Part shown: positions 1 through 8,664 of the stretch, in pieces
Position numbering within the stretch: the first letter of the stretch is position 1
Layout: each line of letters starts with the position of its first letter
Assembly (NCBI GenBank): GCA_003248315.1
Contig: QKWM01000001.1
Coordinates: 868,001 to 932,000, forward strand
DNA from: Streptomyces sp. SW4
Lineage (GTDB): Bacteria; Actinomycetota; Actinomycetes; Streptomycetales; Streptomycetaceae
DNA length: 64,000 nucleotides
Direction: 5' to 3'
Translations under genes and position numbers: made by a program
Notes under the pieces: model-generated
The model's database searches: none
The model's input: the letters and a program-made list of their open reading frames with translations, nothing else
What the model was told of the DNA's origin: nothing

Positions 1-26
1 AGGCCGCGAACCGGAAGGCACCCGTC

Positions 27-448
27 ATGGGCGAATCGTCGGTACGGGCAGTGGGGTGGGCGCGCTCCCTGCCGGTGGACAGCGGAGTGAAGGCCGCCCG
101 GGACTGGGCGTGGCGGCATCTGGAGACCCTGGGCTGGACCACCAGCGATCCGGCCACCGCGGACGCCGTCCTGCTCACCGTCTCGGAGCTGGCCACCAAC
201 GCCCACGTCCACGCGCACAGCACCGCGCATCTGGTGATGAGCTGGGACAACCGCTGTCTGCACGTCGCGGTGCACGACGGCTCGCCTCAGCTGCCGGCGC
301 CCCGCAGCCCGGGCACCGAAGGGCTCGGCGGGCGCGGCATGCTGCTGGTCGACGCCCTCGCCGACAGCTGGGAGGCGCGGCGGTGCCCGGACGGCAAGAC
401 GGTCATCGCCTGCTTCCGCCCTCCGGGCATGCGGCGGACGACGACTGA
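27..448 (+). CDS. ATP-binding protein, HATPase_c_2 (RsbW-like anti-sigma kinase family)
   Basis: This is a stand-alone GHKL ATPase of about 140 residues, the size usual for Streptomyces RsbW/SpoIIAB-like proteins that phosphorylate anti-sigma antagonists. The N-box (SELATNA) lies at residues 53-59, an HDGS element at 83-86 and the glycine-rich box (LGGRGM) at 100-105. The ATG follows a GGAAGG ribosome site at 13-18. The start frame has no stop at the family-typical end and runs on over the next gene. The natural stop is the TGA at 446-448 in another frame, so one base is probably missing near 410-440. Two SpoIIE phosphatases lie within 5 kb, which fits partner switching. The exact target is unknown. 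Confidence 0.8.
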
Positions 449-579
449 GGGACCGTCGGGCAGAAGAACGCCGGGCGTGTGCCCGTGGCTTTCGGGTGAT
501 CATCGACCGGGCGTGACCGGATGCCGGTGCGGCGGGGAAGTGATCCCGCGTCACACCCCTGCTCCATCCGGAGGTTTGC

Positions 580-813
580 ATGCGTATGCGCACGTTCGTC
601 GCGGCCGGGCTGCTGTCCGTCGCGGTCGCGGTGGCGGGTGCCGGCACGGCCAGTGCCGCCGACGGCCCGCAGTCGGTCGAGGTCGAGGGCGGCTGGTTCG
701 CCCACAAGTCCGCGGCCCAGTTCATGAACGTCGGCGGCGAGAACGGTGTCACCTGGGCCGGCGAGGCCGAGGCGCACAGCGGCGGCGGCCTGGAGGTCGA
801 GGCCGGCGACTGA
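580..813 (+). CDS. Small secreted protein, unknown function
   Basis: This 77-residue protein has a clear Sec signal peptide: MRMR, then a hydrophobic stretch (FVAAGLLSVAVAVAGAG), then cleavage near ASA at residues 25-27. The mature part of about 50 residues is acidic and rich in Gly, Glu and Ala, with no cysteine and no recognised domain. A GGAGG site at 570-574 sits 5 bases before the ATG, so the start is well supported. The gene stands alone and is followed 23 bases later by a strong hairpin terminator. It is intact, unlike most longer genes here. Function cannot be told from sequence. Confidence 0.72.
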   Translation: MRMRTFVAAGLLSVAVAVAGAGTASAADGPQSVEVEGGWFAHKSAAQFMNVGGENGVTWAGEAEAHSGGGLEVEAGD

Positions 814-836
814 CGTCCCGCCCTCTCGCCGACGGT

Positions 837-867
837 CCGGCCCGGCCCCGCAGCGGGGCCGGGCCGG
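837..867 (+). terminator. Perfect 14-bp hairpin terminator
   Basis: The arms at 837-850 and 854-867 are perfectly complementary around a 3-base loop (CAG). It lies 23 bases downstream of the small secreted protein. No T-tract follows, as is common in streptomycetes. Confidence 0.75.
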
Positions 868-930
868 CGCATGTGCGGGCGTCTGACCAGCCGGTATGTG
901 ATCCGGCCGACGTTGCCGTACTCCCAGTAA

Positions 931-1233
<303 letters not shown>

Positions 1234-1286
1234 GCGGGCGCCCCGATCCCACGGGGGTGGGCCGGGGCGCCTGATGGCCGGCGGGC

Positions 1287-1858
1287 TCAGATGCCGAACT
1301 CGGCGGGCGAGACGCCGAGCGCGGTGCAGGCCTCGCGGACCACCTGCTGCTCGGCCGGCTCGAAGTACCCGTCGGCGCCGGCGACGACGATGCCCGTCTG
1401 GATGACCGCACGGGCCTCCTGCGGCTTCTTGGCGGCCTTGGCGATCACCTGGAGCGCCTCGGACCTGCCCTGCTGGAAGTCGGCGAGGAGCCGGTCGACG
1501 TGCTGGTTGAACCGCTGGCGGAGCTGGTCCGCCGGGAAGTTCTGCAGCACCTCGTTGGTGACGATCAGCTCCTCCACCCGCTGCCGCTCCGCCGGCTCCA
1601 CCTGCCCGTCGGCGGCGGCCACCAGCGCGCACATCGCCATGCTGGCGTCCCGGTACGCGCCGCTCTTCAGCTCGGTCTTCACGGACGCGAGCTGGGACTT
1701 GAACAGGCCGATCAGCTGTGCCTTGGAGCCCGAGCCGGACGAGCCGGAGCCCGACCCGTGGCCGCCGGCCCCGAACTGCCCGTGCCCGCCCGTGCCCGAG
1801 CGCCCTGGGCTTGCTGGAAGCTCTTGGCCTGGTCCTTGATCCGGTCCCACATCGCCAC
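1287..1858 (-). CDS. TerB-family tellurite resistance protein (frameshifted)
   Basis: The C-terminal 130 residues form a TerB helical domain with two acidic metal-binding repeats, AAADGQVEPAE and AGADGYFEPAE. The TerB fold is cytoplasmic and linked to tellurite and stress responses. The family start MAMWDRIKDQAK is encoded at about 1858-1823 from a GTG with an AGGTGG site just upstream. A Gly/Ser-rich linker (GSGSGSSGSGSK) then leads into the domain. The N-terminal segment and the domain are in different frames, so a base is missing near 1800. There is no ter operon partner nearby. The biochemical role is inferred from family only. Confidence 0.82.
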
Positions 1859-2052
1859 TGGTGCCACCTCGGCTTCTGGTGCTGCCTGTCGGTCATGATC
1901 CGCGGCCGTGCTCGCGCACGGCCCGCCAGGTCAACGCGCCCGGCACCACAGGGGTTCCCGTTCGGCAAAGGCAGTGCAAAAGACCGAGGAGGAAACGGGC
2001 GGAAACGGGACACGGCGCCCCGCCCGGGTCGAACTCGCGTACGGGGACCGGG

Positions 2053-2264
2053 TCAGGGAGCGATGCCGTCCAGCTTGCCGGCCTTGGCGTCGGCGACGAG
2101 CGAGGAGAACTGGTCGGCACTCATCTGCACGCGCTGCCCGAAGTCGTCGGTGAGCACGATCCGCCGGTCGGCCGGTGCGCCGGGATCGACGAACAACTGG
2201 GGCAGCCGCAGTCGCAGTTGCCGCAGAACGTCGCCACGGGTTCCAGGCCGTGAGTCTCCGACAT
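2053..2264 (-). CDS. Small Cys-rich actinobacterial protein (CGNCDCGCP motif)
   Basis: The 70-residue product starts MSETHGLEPVATFCGNCDCGCP and continues with an acidic region and ILTDDFGQR-like sequence. It ends in a helix (MSADQFSSLVADAKAGKLDGI). The CGNCDCGC cluster and the DDFGQR motif are recognisable from small uncharacterised Streptomyces proteins and suggest metal binding. The ATG at 2264 is preceded by GGAGAGG. The Cys-rich start and the rest lie in different frames, giving one lost base near 2200. Function is unknown. Confidence 0.65.
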
Positions 2265-2584
2265 GCCGTTCCACCTCTCCGTCGGGTGCGGGTGGCGCCC
2301 GCCGGCTCCGCAACCGCGAAGAACCGGCGTGCGCCGGGCTGTCCGGGGGATACCCGGCGCCGGGCGCCGCCACGCGCGCCGCCGCCGTACGGCGCCCGGC
2401 CGGCGAGAGCACGGAGCCGGCGTCCGTGCACCGGTGCTCCGCCGGGTGCCTTCGCATGCCCCCGCCGCCCCGGCCGGTCCGGGAACCCGGCGCCGCCGGC
2501 GTCCGACTCCTCCCGGAGGGGGCCCGCGCGCCCACGCCCCACCCGTTCCCAAGGCCGGTCGCGGCGCCCGTTCCCGGCGCCGGG
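2265..2584. other. Intergenic gap of 320 bases
   Basis: This GC-rich spacer lies between the SpoIIE phosphatase at 2585 and the downstream Cys-rich small gene, both on the minus strand. Open frames cross it but lack codon structure or a family match. I see no gene, RNA or clear terminator. It must hold the promoter of the Cys-rich gene unless the two are co-transcribed. Confidence 0.4.
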
Positions 2585-3790
2585 TCAGCCCCGCGGCCGC
2601 AGCCGGGCCGCGATCGCGGCGACGTCGTCGTCGGCCCGCTCGGCGTCCAGCCGGGCCAGGATCTCGTCCAGCAGCCCGGACACCCCCTGCCCCGGGCCCA
2701 CCCGAAGGGCGGCCAGCCGGCCGAGCGAGGCGTCGATGTCCTCGTCGCGCCGCTCCACCAGCCCGTCGGTGAACAGCACCAGCGTGTCCCCCGGGGCGAG
2801 CGGCAGCGTGGCGGTCTCGTAGCTGCCCAGGCCGGTGCCGAGCGGAGGGCCGACGGGCAGCGGCACCAGGTCGGCGCTGCCGTCGTGACGGAAGACCACG
2901 GGCGGCAGATGACCCGCGCTGGCGAAGGTCGCCGAGCCGCGCGCCGGATCCAGCAGCGCCAGCAGGCAGGTCGCCGGGCGTCGGCCGCTCTCCTCCGACA
3001 TGGAGGTGTCCATGCGGCGCAGGATCCGGTGCGGCGGCAGATCGGTGCCGGCCACGTACCGCAGCATGGAGCGGTACGCGTTCATGTCCACCGCCGCGTC
3101 CACCCCGTGTCCCATGACGTCGCCGATGACCAGGAGCGTACGGCCGAAGTGCAGCCGTACGGTCTCGCACCAGTCCCCGCCCACCACCGCGCCCGTGCCC
3201 GCGGGCAGGTAGCGGGTGGCCAGCTCGACGTTGGGGTGCGGACGCCCGGGGTCCGCCCGCAGCACCTGCTGGAGGTTCCACACCCGGGCGCTGGTCTCCC
3301 GGTGCTCCTCGGCGTGCCGCAGATGAGCCGCCGCGAGCCGTGCGGTGAAGCGCACGGCCGCCGCCTCGCCGTCGTCGAAGGGCCGGCCGGCCCGCAGGGC
3401 GAGGACCACCCCGTACACGCGGTCCCCGGCCCGCAGGGGCACCGACAGGACCACCGGGCCGGTCGCACCGTCCTCCGGGCCGGACCCGGCCGGGAGGCGG
3501 CCCGCGTCCGGCCCGCGGACCGGGGCCTCCCCGCGCGGCACCGCCGCCAGAGCCTCCAGCAGGTCGCGCCGGCCGGCCTCCGCCGCCCGCTCCGGCACGC
3601 CGTCGCCCTCGCCCTCGCCGGGCCGCGGTGCCAGCAGGTCGACGCGCGCCGCCTCGCACACCTCCTCCACCAGGAAGGCGGCCAGCTCGGCGGCCGTCCG
3701 CCGGGGGTCGAGGGAGCTGCCGACGGCGGCGACGGCCTTCTCGGCGTGTCCCCAGCCGTGCACCGCGGGCCTCACCCGGTCGTCTTCCAC
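2585..3790 (-). CDS. PP2C-family (SpoIIE) Ser/Thr phosphatase with N-terminal GAF-like domain
   Basis: About 400 residues. The N-terminal half is GAF-like (AELAAFLVEEVCEAARVDLLAPR). The C-terminal half is a SpoIIE/RsbU-type PP2C domain with the metal-ligand motifs VVGGDWCET, VIGDVMGHGVDAA, LFTDGLVERRDEDID and ADDDVAAIAARL. It likely dephosphorylates an anti-anti-sigma protein in response to a signal sensed by the GAF domain. I chose GTG 3790 because GGAGG AAAGG lies just upstream; a start at 3883 is open but unsupported. It is intact. The HATPase at 27 and the phosphatase at 4718 suggest a local partner-switching set. Confidence 0.88.
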   Translation of the reverse strand: MEDDRVRPAVHGWGHAEKAVAAVGSSLDPRRTAAELAAFLVEEVCEAARVDLLAPRPGEGEGDGVPERAAEAGRRDLLEALAAVPRGEAPVRGPDAGRLPAGSGPEDGATGPVVLSVPLRAGDRVYGVVLALRAGRPFDDGEAAAVRFTARLAAAHLRHAEEHRETSARVWNLQQVLRADPGRPHPNVELATRYLPAGTGAVVGGDWCETVRLHFGRTLLVIGDVMGHGVDAAVDMNAYRSMLRYVAGTDLPPHRILRRMDTSMSEESGRRPATCLLALLDPARGSATFASAGHLPPVVFRHDGSADLVPLPVGPPLGTGLGSYETATLPLAPGDTLVLFTDGLVERRDEDIDASLGRLAALRVGPGQGVSGLLDEILARLDAERADDDVAAIAARLRPRG

Positions 3791-3973
3791 CAGCCGTTCC
3801 TTTCCTCCCCGTCCATCCCAGCACCGGTCGCCGCAATCCGCGCGCAGTGACCCGGCGGCGGCCGGGCGACCGGGCAGGGACACCGGGAAGGAGACGCCGG
3901 AAGCAGGAGCAGGAGCAGGAGACCGCGGGACGTGGGGGAGCGGGTCGGGTGGCGGCGGGGTCGGAGCGCCCCT

Positions 3974-4533
3974 CTACGCGGGGGTCCGCCGGGGGCGCTC
4001 CGCGCGGGTGCCCGTGGCGGACCGGCCGGCCGTCTCCGAGCGGAAGCCGTGGCCGACCTGCGGGGCCGGCCCGTGGTAGTGGCGGGAGTCGTAGACGAGC
4101 GGGCTCCACACGGCCGGGTCGACGTGGTGCGTGCCCGGCACGACGATGCGCTCGTGGGCGTGGACGCGCAGCACCTCGCACTCCACGGTGAAGAACGTCC
4201 CCGAGCCGCCCGGCACCGGTGCGGCGGCCCGCGCCTCCAGCTCGAGGGCGCACTCGGCGACCCGGGCCGGCCGGACGACGTCGGAGTCCACCGGCGTGAA
4301 GCCCGCGGCGGCGAACTTGTCACCGCTCGTAGCGGTACACCCCGCGTTTGCTCTCCGGCGCCGGACAGGCACCGGTGAGCGGGGCCGGCCGCTCCACCCG
4401 CTCCCACGGCTCCGGCGACGCCACGTCGATCACGACCTCCGGCCGCGCCGACGGATTGCGTGGTCGGCAGGACCACGGGTGTGCCGAAGTGCAGGATGCG
4501 GGGCCGGATCACCCGGTGCGTGTCGCTCGTCAT
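3974..4533 (-). pseudogene. Flavin reductase-like (DIM6/NTAB fold) protein, internally deleted
   Basis: The N-terminus reads MTSDTHRVIRPRILHFGTPVVL, a typical start of FMN-binding flavin-reductase-fold proteins. The C-terminal two thirds also match: RPEVVID, WERVERPAPLTG, DKFAAAGFTPVDSDVVRP, AECALELEA, FTVECEVLRVH, then a terminal YDSRHYH. About 35 residues that normally follow VVL, carrying the NLAPMSS-like FMN-phosphate loop, are absent at about 4455-4470. Two frame changes (there and near 4325) also break it. Loss of the FMN loop would inactivate the enzyme. The cause may be a real deletion or an assembly collapse. Confidence 0.7.
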
Positions 4534-4717
4534 GCGCCGCACGCCAGGCGCGGGTCGTTTCGGCGGGTGCCGAGACGACGGCCGGTGATCATGACCGGCG
4601 GCGGACCGCCCGGCGGTCGCGCCCGGTCGGGCCCCGGCGGCTGTCGCCACCGCACGGCGGAACGGGCAATGTAGGAGAATGTGCCCCGAGCGGGTCCTCG
4701 GCATCCCGGAGTGATCA

Positions 4718-5548
4718 ATGTCCCGCAAGCGCCCACCGGACGACGGCGACGAGCTGCTGGCCAGGCTCGGACTGCTGACCGCCCAGGCGCGCGAGGTCGC
4801 GGCGATGCAGCGGTCGCAGGTCGAACTGGCCCTCGCCCTGCAGCGCGGCATGCTGCCCCGGGACATGCCCGTCGTCCCCGGCATCCATCTGGCCGTGCGC
4901 TACTCGCCCGCCTACTCCGGGCTCAACGTGGGCGGCGACTGGTACGACGCCTTCGCCCTGCCCGACGGCCGCATCGGGCTGTCCGTCGGGGACGTGCAGG
5001 GACACACCACCGAGGCCGCGGCCTTCATGGGACAGGTGCGGGTCGGGCTGCGGGCGCTCGCCTCGGTCACCAGCGAGCCGGGCGAGCTGCTCGCGCGCAC
5101 CAACGACCTGCTGCTCACGCTCGGCACCGACCTCTTCGCCACCTGCACGTTCATGCGGCTGGACCCGGCGACCGGGATCCTGGAGAGCGCCCGGGCCGGG
5201 CACGTCCCCTGCGTCTGGGCCACGGCGGACGGCCGGTCGGGCGTCTCGGAGGACGAGGGCGGCCCGCCGCTCGGCGTCCAGGAGGGCATGGAGTACCCCG
5301 TCACCCGGTACCGGCTCACCACGGGCGGGGTCTTCGTGCTGGTCACGGACGGTGTGGTGGAGGGCCCGCTCCTCAGCCTCGACGAGGGCCTCGACCAGGT
5401 GGTGCGCCTCGCGGGCGTCGCCGCCGTCGCCGGCATGGAGGCCGGCTCGCTGGCCGCCGCCGTGATCAAGAACGCCGAGCACGTCGGTCACGAGGACGAC
5501 GCCGCCGTCCTGGTCGTCGGTCACGACGGGCGGAAGTTTCAGCCGTAG
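4718..5548 (+). CDS. PP2C-family (SpoIIE) Ser/Thr phosphatase, stand-alone domain
   Basis: This is an intact 276-residue protein. Residues 11-45 form a helix or coiled coil (LLARLGLLTAQAREVAAMQRS) that often carries the signalling linker. The catalytic domain follows, with VGGDWYDAF at 71-79, VGDVQGHTTEAA at 90-101, a TDGVVEGP motif and the terminal HEDDAAVLVV. Acidic residues for two Mn/Mg ions are present. It has no sensor domain, so regulation must come from a partner or from expression. The ATG at 4718 follows a CCCGGAG-like site. The next gene encodes a MASE1 membrane protein 59 bases downstream, possibly co-transcribed as its sensor. Confidence 0.9.
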   Translation: MSRKRPPDDGDELLARLGLLTAQAREVAAMQRSQVELALALQRGMLPRDMPVVPGIHLAVRYSPAYSGLNVGGDWYDAFALPDGRIGLSVGDVQGHTTEAAAFMGQVRVGLRALASVTSEPGELLARTNDLLLTLGTDLFATCTFMRLDPATGILESARAGHVPCVWATADGRSGVSEDEGGPPLGVQEGMEYPVTRYRLTTGGVFVLVTDGVVEGPLLSLDEGLDQVVRLAGVAAVAGMEAGSLAAAVIKNAEHVGHEDDAAVLVVGHDGRKFQP

Positions 5549-5607
5549 GGCGGCCACCCGGCGCCTCCCGCCTCGCAGCCCCGGCCGGGCCGGTGTCTGA
5601 TGGCTGC

Positions 5608-6599
5608 GTGGTGGGTAACCGTCGCAGCCCCCGGCCGGCCGTCTTCGCCCTGGAGACGGTGCTCGTCGCGGCCTGCTACTTCGCGGCCGGCCGGCTGGGA
5701 CTGCTGCGCCAGCTCGCCGTGCAGGACGCGGTGGTGACCCCCATCTGGCCGCCCGCCGGCGTCGCGGTCGCCTTCCTGTTCATCTTCGGGCTGCGCGCCG
5801 TGCCGGGCATCACCCTCGGCGCCCTGTTCGTCGTCATGTCCCTCGCCCCGCTGCGGATCACCGTCCTCGGCACCCTGTTCGGGAACACCGCCGGACCCGT
5901 GTGCGCCTACCTCCTGCTGCGCCGGGTCGGGTTCCGCACCGACCTCAGCCGGCTGCGCGACGGTGTCGCCCTGGTGTTCCTCGGGGCGCTGGCCAGCATG
6001 CTGATCAGCGCGAGCGTCGGCGTCGGCCTGCTCGTGCTGACGGGCAAGCTCGCCGGCGACAGCTTCTGGCCGGTCTGGCTCGCGTGGTGGGTGGGCGACG
6101 CCATGGGCGTCGTCATCGTCACTCCGCTGCTGCTCCTGCTGCGCCGCATGCGCTGGCCCCCGCGCGGCCCCGGCTGGAAATGGGCGGAGGCCACCGGGAT
6201 GGCCCTCGTGGCCTGTCTGGTGATCCCCGTGGCGTCGCTCAGCACCGTCAGCATGCTGTTCCTGATCTACCCGCTGCTGATCTGGGCCGCGCTGCGGTTC
6301 CAGCTGGCGGGCAGCCTGCTGTGCGCGCTCGCCGCCTCCGTCACGACCACCGTCGTGGCCACGGAGGGGCCGGCGACTTCGGCCGGCTGACCGATGTCGA
6401 GGTGATGCTCAAGCTCCAGGCCTTCAACGGGTCGATGGCCCTGACCGCGCTGCTGCTGTCGGCGGTCATCACCGAGCAGCTCAACACCCGGCGCTCGGTG
6501 GAGCGGGCCTGCCAGGAGCTGGTCGAGGTGCTGGAACATCTGACGGGGGGCGAGCCGCCGCCCGGCCGCCGCCCGGACGGCGGCGACCGGCCACCGTGA
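5608..6599 (+). CDS. MASE1-domain integral membrane sensor protein (frameshifted)
   Basis: About 330 residues with eight or more hydrophobic segments. It starts VVGNRRSPRPAVFALETVLVAACYFAAG and contains IWPPAGVAVAFLFIFGLRAVPG and WLAWWVGDAMGVVIVTPLLLLLRR, characteristic of the MASE1 sensory membrane domain. After the last helix it continues with a short cytoplasmic tail (TEQLNTRRSVERACQELVEVLEHL). One frame change sits near 6370. There is no fused kinase or GGDEF domain, so it probably signals through a partner; the SpoIIE phosphatase just upstream is the obvious candidate. GTG at 5608 or 5611 is the likely start. Confidence 0.82.
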
Positions 6600-6716
6600 G
6601 CGGCCGTGCGGCGTGCCGGCCAAAACGGCCGCCGTGCGCCGGTGGCCCGTCCGTCGCCGGCGGTGGGCCGGAGCCCGGTGCGGCCCCCGGGGCGGCGGGT
6701 CTGGCAGCATGCCGCC

Positions 6717-7058
6717 ATGGACGCCACGGACGAGGAAGTCATCCCGGTCCTGCGGGTGGCCGACGCCGCCGCAGCCGCCCGCTGGTACGCACGGCTGGGG
6801 TTCGCCGTCCAGTGGGAGCACCGCTTCGAGCCCGGCCTGCCGGCCTTCGCGGAAGTCGCGCGCGGCCGGGTGCGGCTGTTCCTGTCGGAGCACACCGGCG
6901 ACGCCCGGCCCGGCACGCTCGTGTATCTGCGGGTGGCCGACGTGGACGCCGTCGCCGCCGAGTTCGGCGTGCCCGTCGAGGAGGCGCCATGGGCCCGGGA
7001 GACCGAGTTGCGCGACCCGGACGGGAACCGCCTCAGGATCGGGACGCCCAAGGACTGA
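6717..7058 (+). CDS. Glyoxalase/bleomycin-resistance-fold (VOC) protein
   Basis: This is an intact 113-residue single VOC module: VIPVLRVADAAAAARWYARLGF, then WEHRFEPGLPAFAEVARGRVRLFLSEH, and the closing ELRDPDGNRLRIGTP. The ARWYARLGF and DPDGNRL motifs are diagnostic. VOC proteins dimerise to make a metal or ligand site. Members include antibiotic-sequestering resistance proteins and small-molecule isomerases, and sequence does not decide which. The ATG at 6717 starts the fold exactly; upstream in-frame codons do not belong. It is convergent with the CtaG-like gene. Confidence 0.87.
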   Translation: MDATDEEVIPVLRVADAAAAARWYARLGFAVQWEHRFEPGLPAFAEVARGRVRLFLSEHTGDARPGTLVYLRVADVDAVAAEFGVPVEEAPWARETELRDPDGNRLRIGTPKD

Positions 7059-7078
7059 GCCGCCGCCGGCGCACGGCG

Positions 7079-7905
7079 TCAGCCGCTCCCGGCGAGCGCC
7101 CGGCCCGCCGGCGCCGGCCGGGAGCGCCGTTCCGGACGCCAGGTGGCGACCAGGGCGCCGGCCAGCAGGAGTTCGGCGATGTCACCGCCGTAGTACATCA
7201 GCTCCGCGCCGCCCCGGACCTCGGCGGCCGGTGCCGGGACGTCGACCCAGAAGCCGCCGTACATCAGCTGCGAGACGACGGCGTGCACGGCGATCGCACA
7301 GCCCAGGAAGACCAGGCGGGTGCGGACGCCGGGCCGGGCGGGGAGGGGTCCGGCCCGGCGATGACGTGGGCGAACAGACAGCCCGCGAGCAGGAAGTGGA
7401 CGTGCAGCAGCCAGTGGCCGGCCGGCCGGGCCGTCAGCTCGCCGTACAGCGGCGTGAAGTAGAGCACGACGAGGCCGCCGGCGGACAGCAGCAGGGCGAC
7501 GGACGGACGGGACAGGAGCCGGGCGGGGCGGCTGTGCAGCACCCCGGTCAGCACCCGGGCGCGGGAGGCGGGCAGGGTGCGCAGGAGCAGGGTGACGGGC
7601 GCGCCGAGCACCAGGGCCGTCGGGGCGTACATGCCGACGAGCAGATGCTGGGCCATGTGGCCCCGGAAGTCGCCGTGGGCGAACGGGGCGAGCGGCGGCA
7701 GCAGCGCCACCGCCAGCAGGCCGAGGCCGGTGAGCGCACTGGCGGTGCGCAGCCGGCTCCAGCCCTGCGCCGGGTTGCGGCGGCGGGCCCGGCGGACGAG
7801 CCACAGGTACCCGCAGGCGGCCGACAGGAGGACGAGCGCGGGCACCAGCACGTCCGGCGGGACGCCGCCCGCGCCGTGCTGCACGGGATGGGTGTCGTGG
7901 TTCAC
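7079..7905 (-). CDS. Cytochrome c oxidase assembly-like membrane protein (CtaG/caa3 family, frameshifted)
   Basis: About 275 residues with seven or so transmembrane helices. Family motifs include HMAQHLLVGMYAPTALVLGAPVTLLLRTLP, LYFTPLYGELTARPAGHWLLHVHFLLAGCLF and QLMYGGFWVD...ELMYYGGDIAELLLA. The several conserved His and Met residues suit copper or haem handling at the membrane. GTG 7905 overlaps the upstream DUF2243 stop by four bases (GTGA), so translation is coupled. One frame change lies near 7345. In Streptomyces this family commonly pairs with DUF2243. The precise role in oxidase assembly is inferred. Confidence 0.85.
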
Positions 7906-8480
7906 CGGGCGTCCCCGCCGCCTCCGGGCCGCGGCGCGGCGGGGGAGCCGGCCGCGCCGGGGTCGAAGGGCCGCCCGCCGCGCTGGAGCAGCCAGCCGCC
8001 GCCCAGCAGCAGGGCGCCGAGGGCGAGGAAGGCCAGATCCCACCAGAGCCGGCCGTCCCCGGCGTAGACGTGGTGGATGGCGAGGACGTGGTGGTCGACG
8101 ACGCCCTCCACCAGGTTGAACAGCCCCCAGCCCGCGAGCATCCAGCCCCACAGCACCCGCGAGGTCCACACCCGGCGCCGGTGGTGGGTGACCCGCGAGT
8201 ACAGGATCGCCAGGCCGGCGAGGACGGCCAGCCAGCACACCGTGTGGAAGACGCCGTCCCACACGGTGTTCATCCGGAGCCCGGACACGGTGTCCGGATC
8301 GTAGTACTTCAGACCGATGCGGTCCTGGTCGGTGCTGGTGAGCATGTGGTGCCACTGGAGCAGTTGGTGCAGCGCGATCCCGTCGACGAACCCGCCCATG
8401 CCGACGCCGAGCACGATCCCCGGCAGTCTCAGGTCCGCCGGTGCCGCGCCGGCCCTGGTCCCGCCCGTGGTGCCGGCCAT
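7902..8480 (-). CDS. DUF2243 integral membrane protein
   Basis: An intact protein of 192 residues with four transmembrane helices. The signature GVGMGGFVDGIALHQLLQWHHML is followed by MNTVWDGVFHTVCWLAVLAGLAIL and GWGLFNLVEGVVDHHVLAIHHV, all rich in histidines placed near helix ends. The His pairs in QWHHML and VVDHHVLAIHH look like metal or haem ligands. The ATG at 8480 begins MAGTTGGTRAG. It is the first gene of a two-gene operon with the CtaG-like gene. Function is unknown, but the pairing suggests respiratory copper delivery. Confidence 0.85.
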   Translation of the reverse strand: MAGTTGGTRAGAAPADLRLPGIVLGVGMGGFVDGIALHQLLQWHHMLTSTDQDRIGLKYYDPDTVSGLRMNTVWDGVFHTVCWLAVLAGLAILYSRVTHHRRRVWTSRVLWGWMLAGWGLFNLVEGVVDHHVLAIHHVYAGDGRLWWDLAFLALGALLLGGGWLLQRGGRPFDPGAAGSPAAPRPGGGGDAR

Positions 8481-8664
8481 CGAACCGCCTCCGTCCCTCG
8501 TGGGTACTGGTGTGCGCGTTCCGCGCCGGCGCGAGTGCCCCGGCGTGACGGGCACACGCCGCCGACCCGGCGCGCGCCCCCTCCGGTCTACCGGCTCGGC
8601 GCCCGTACCGCTGCGGCACCTTCGGCCGTTCGTGGCGGCCGGGCCGGGCACCGGACGAATCCCG

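Noticed and set aside
2121..4253. Open minus-strand frame of about 710 codons over the SpoIIE phosphatase
   Set aside because: It is a Gly/Arg/Pro-rich composition shadow of the phosphatase; only its last 45 codons belong to a real small protein.
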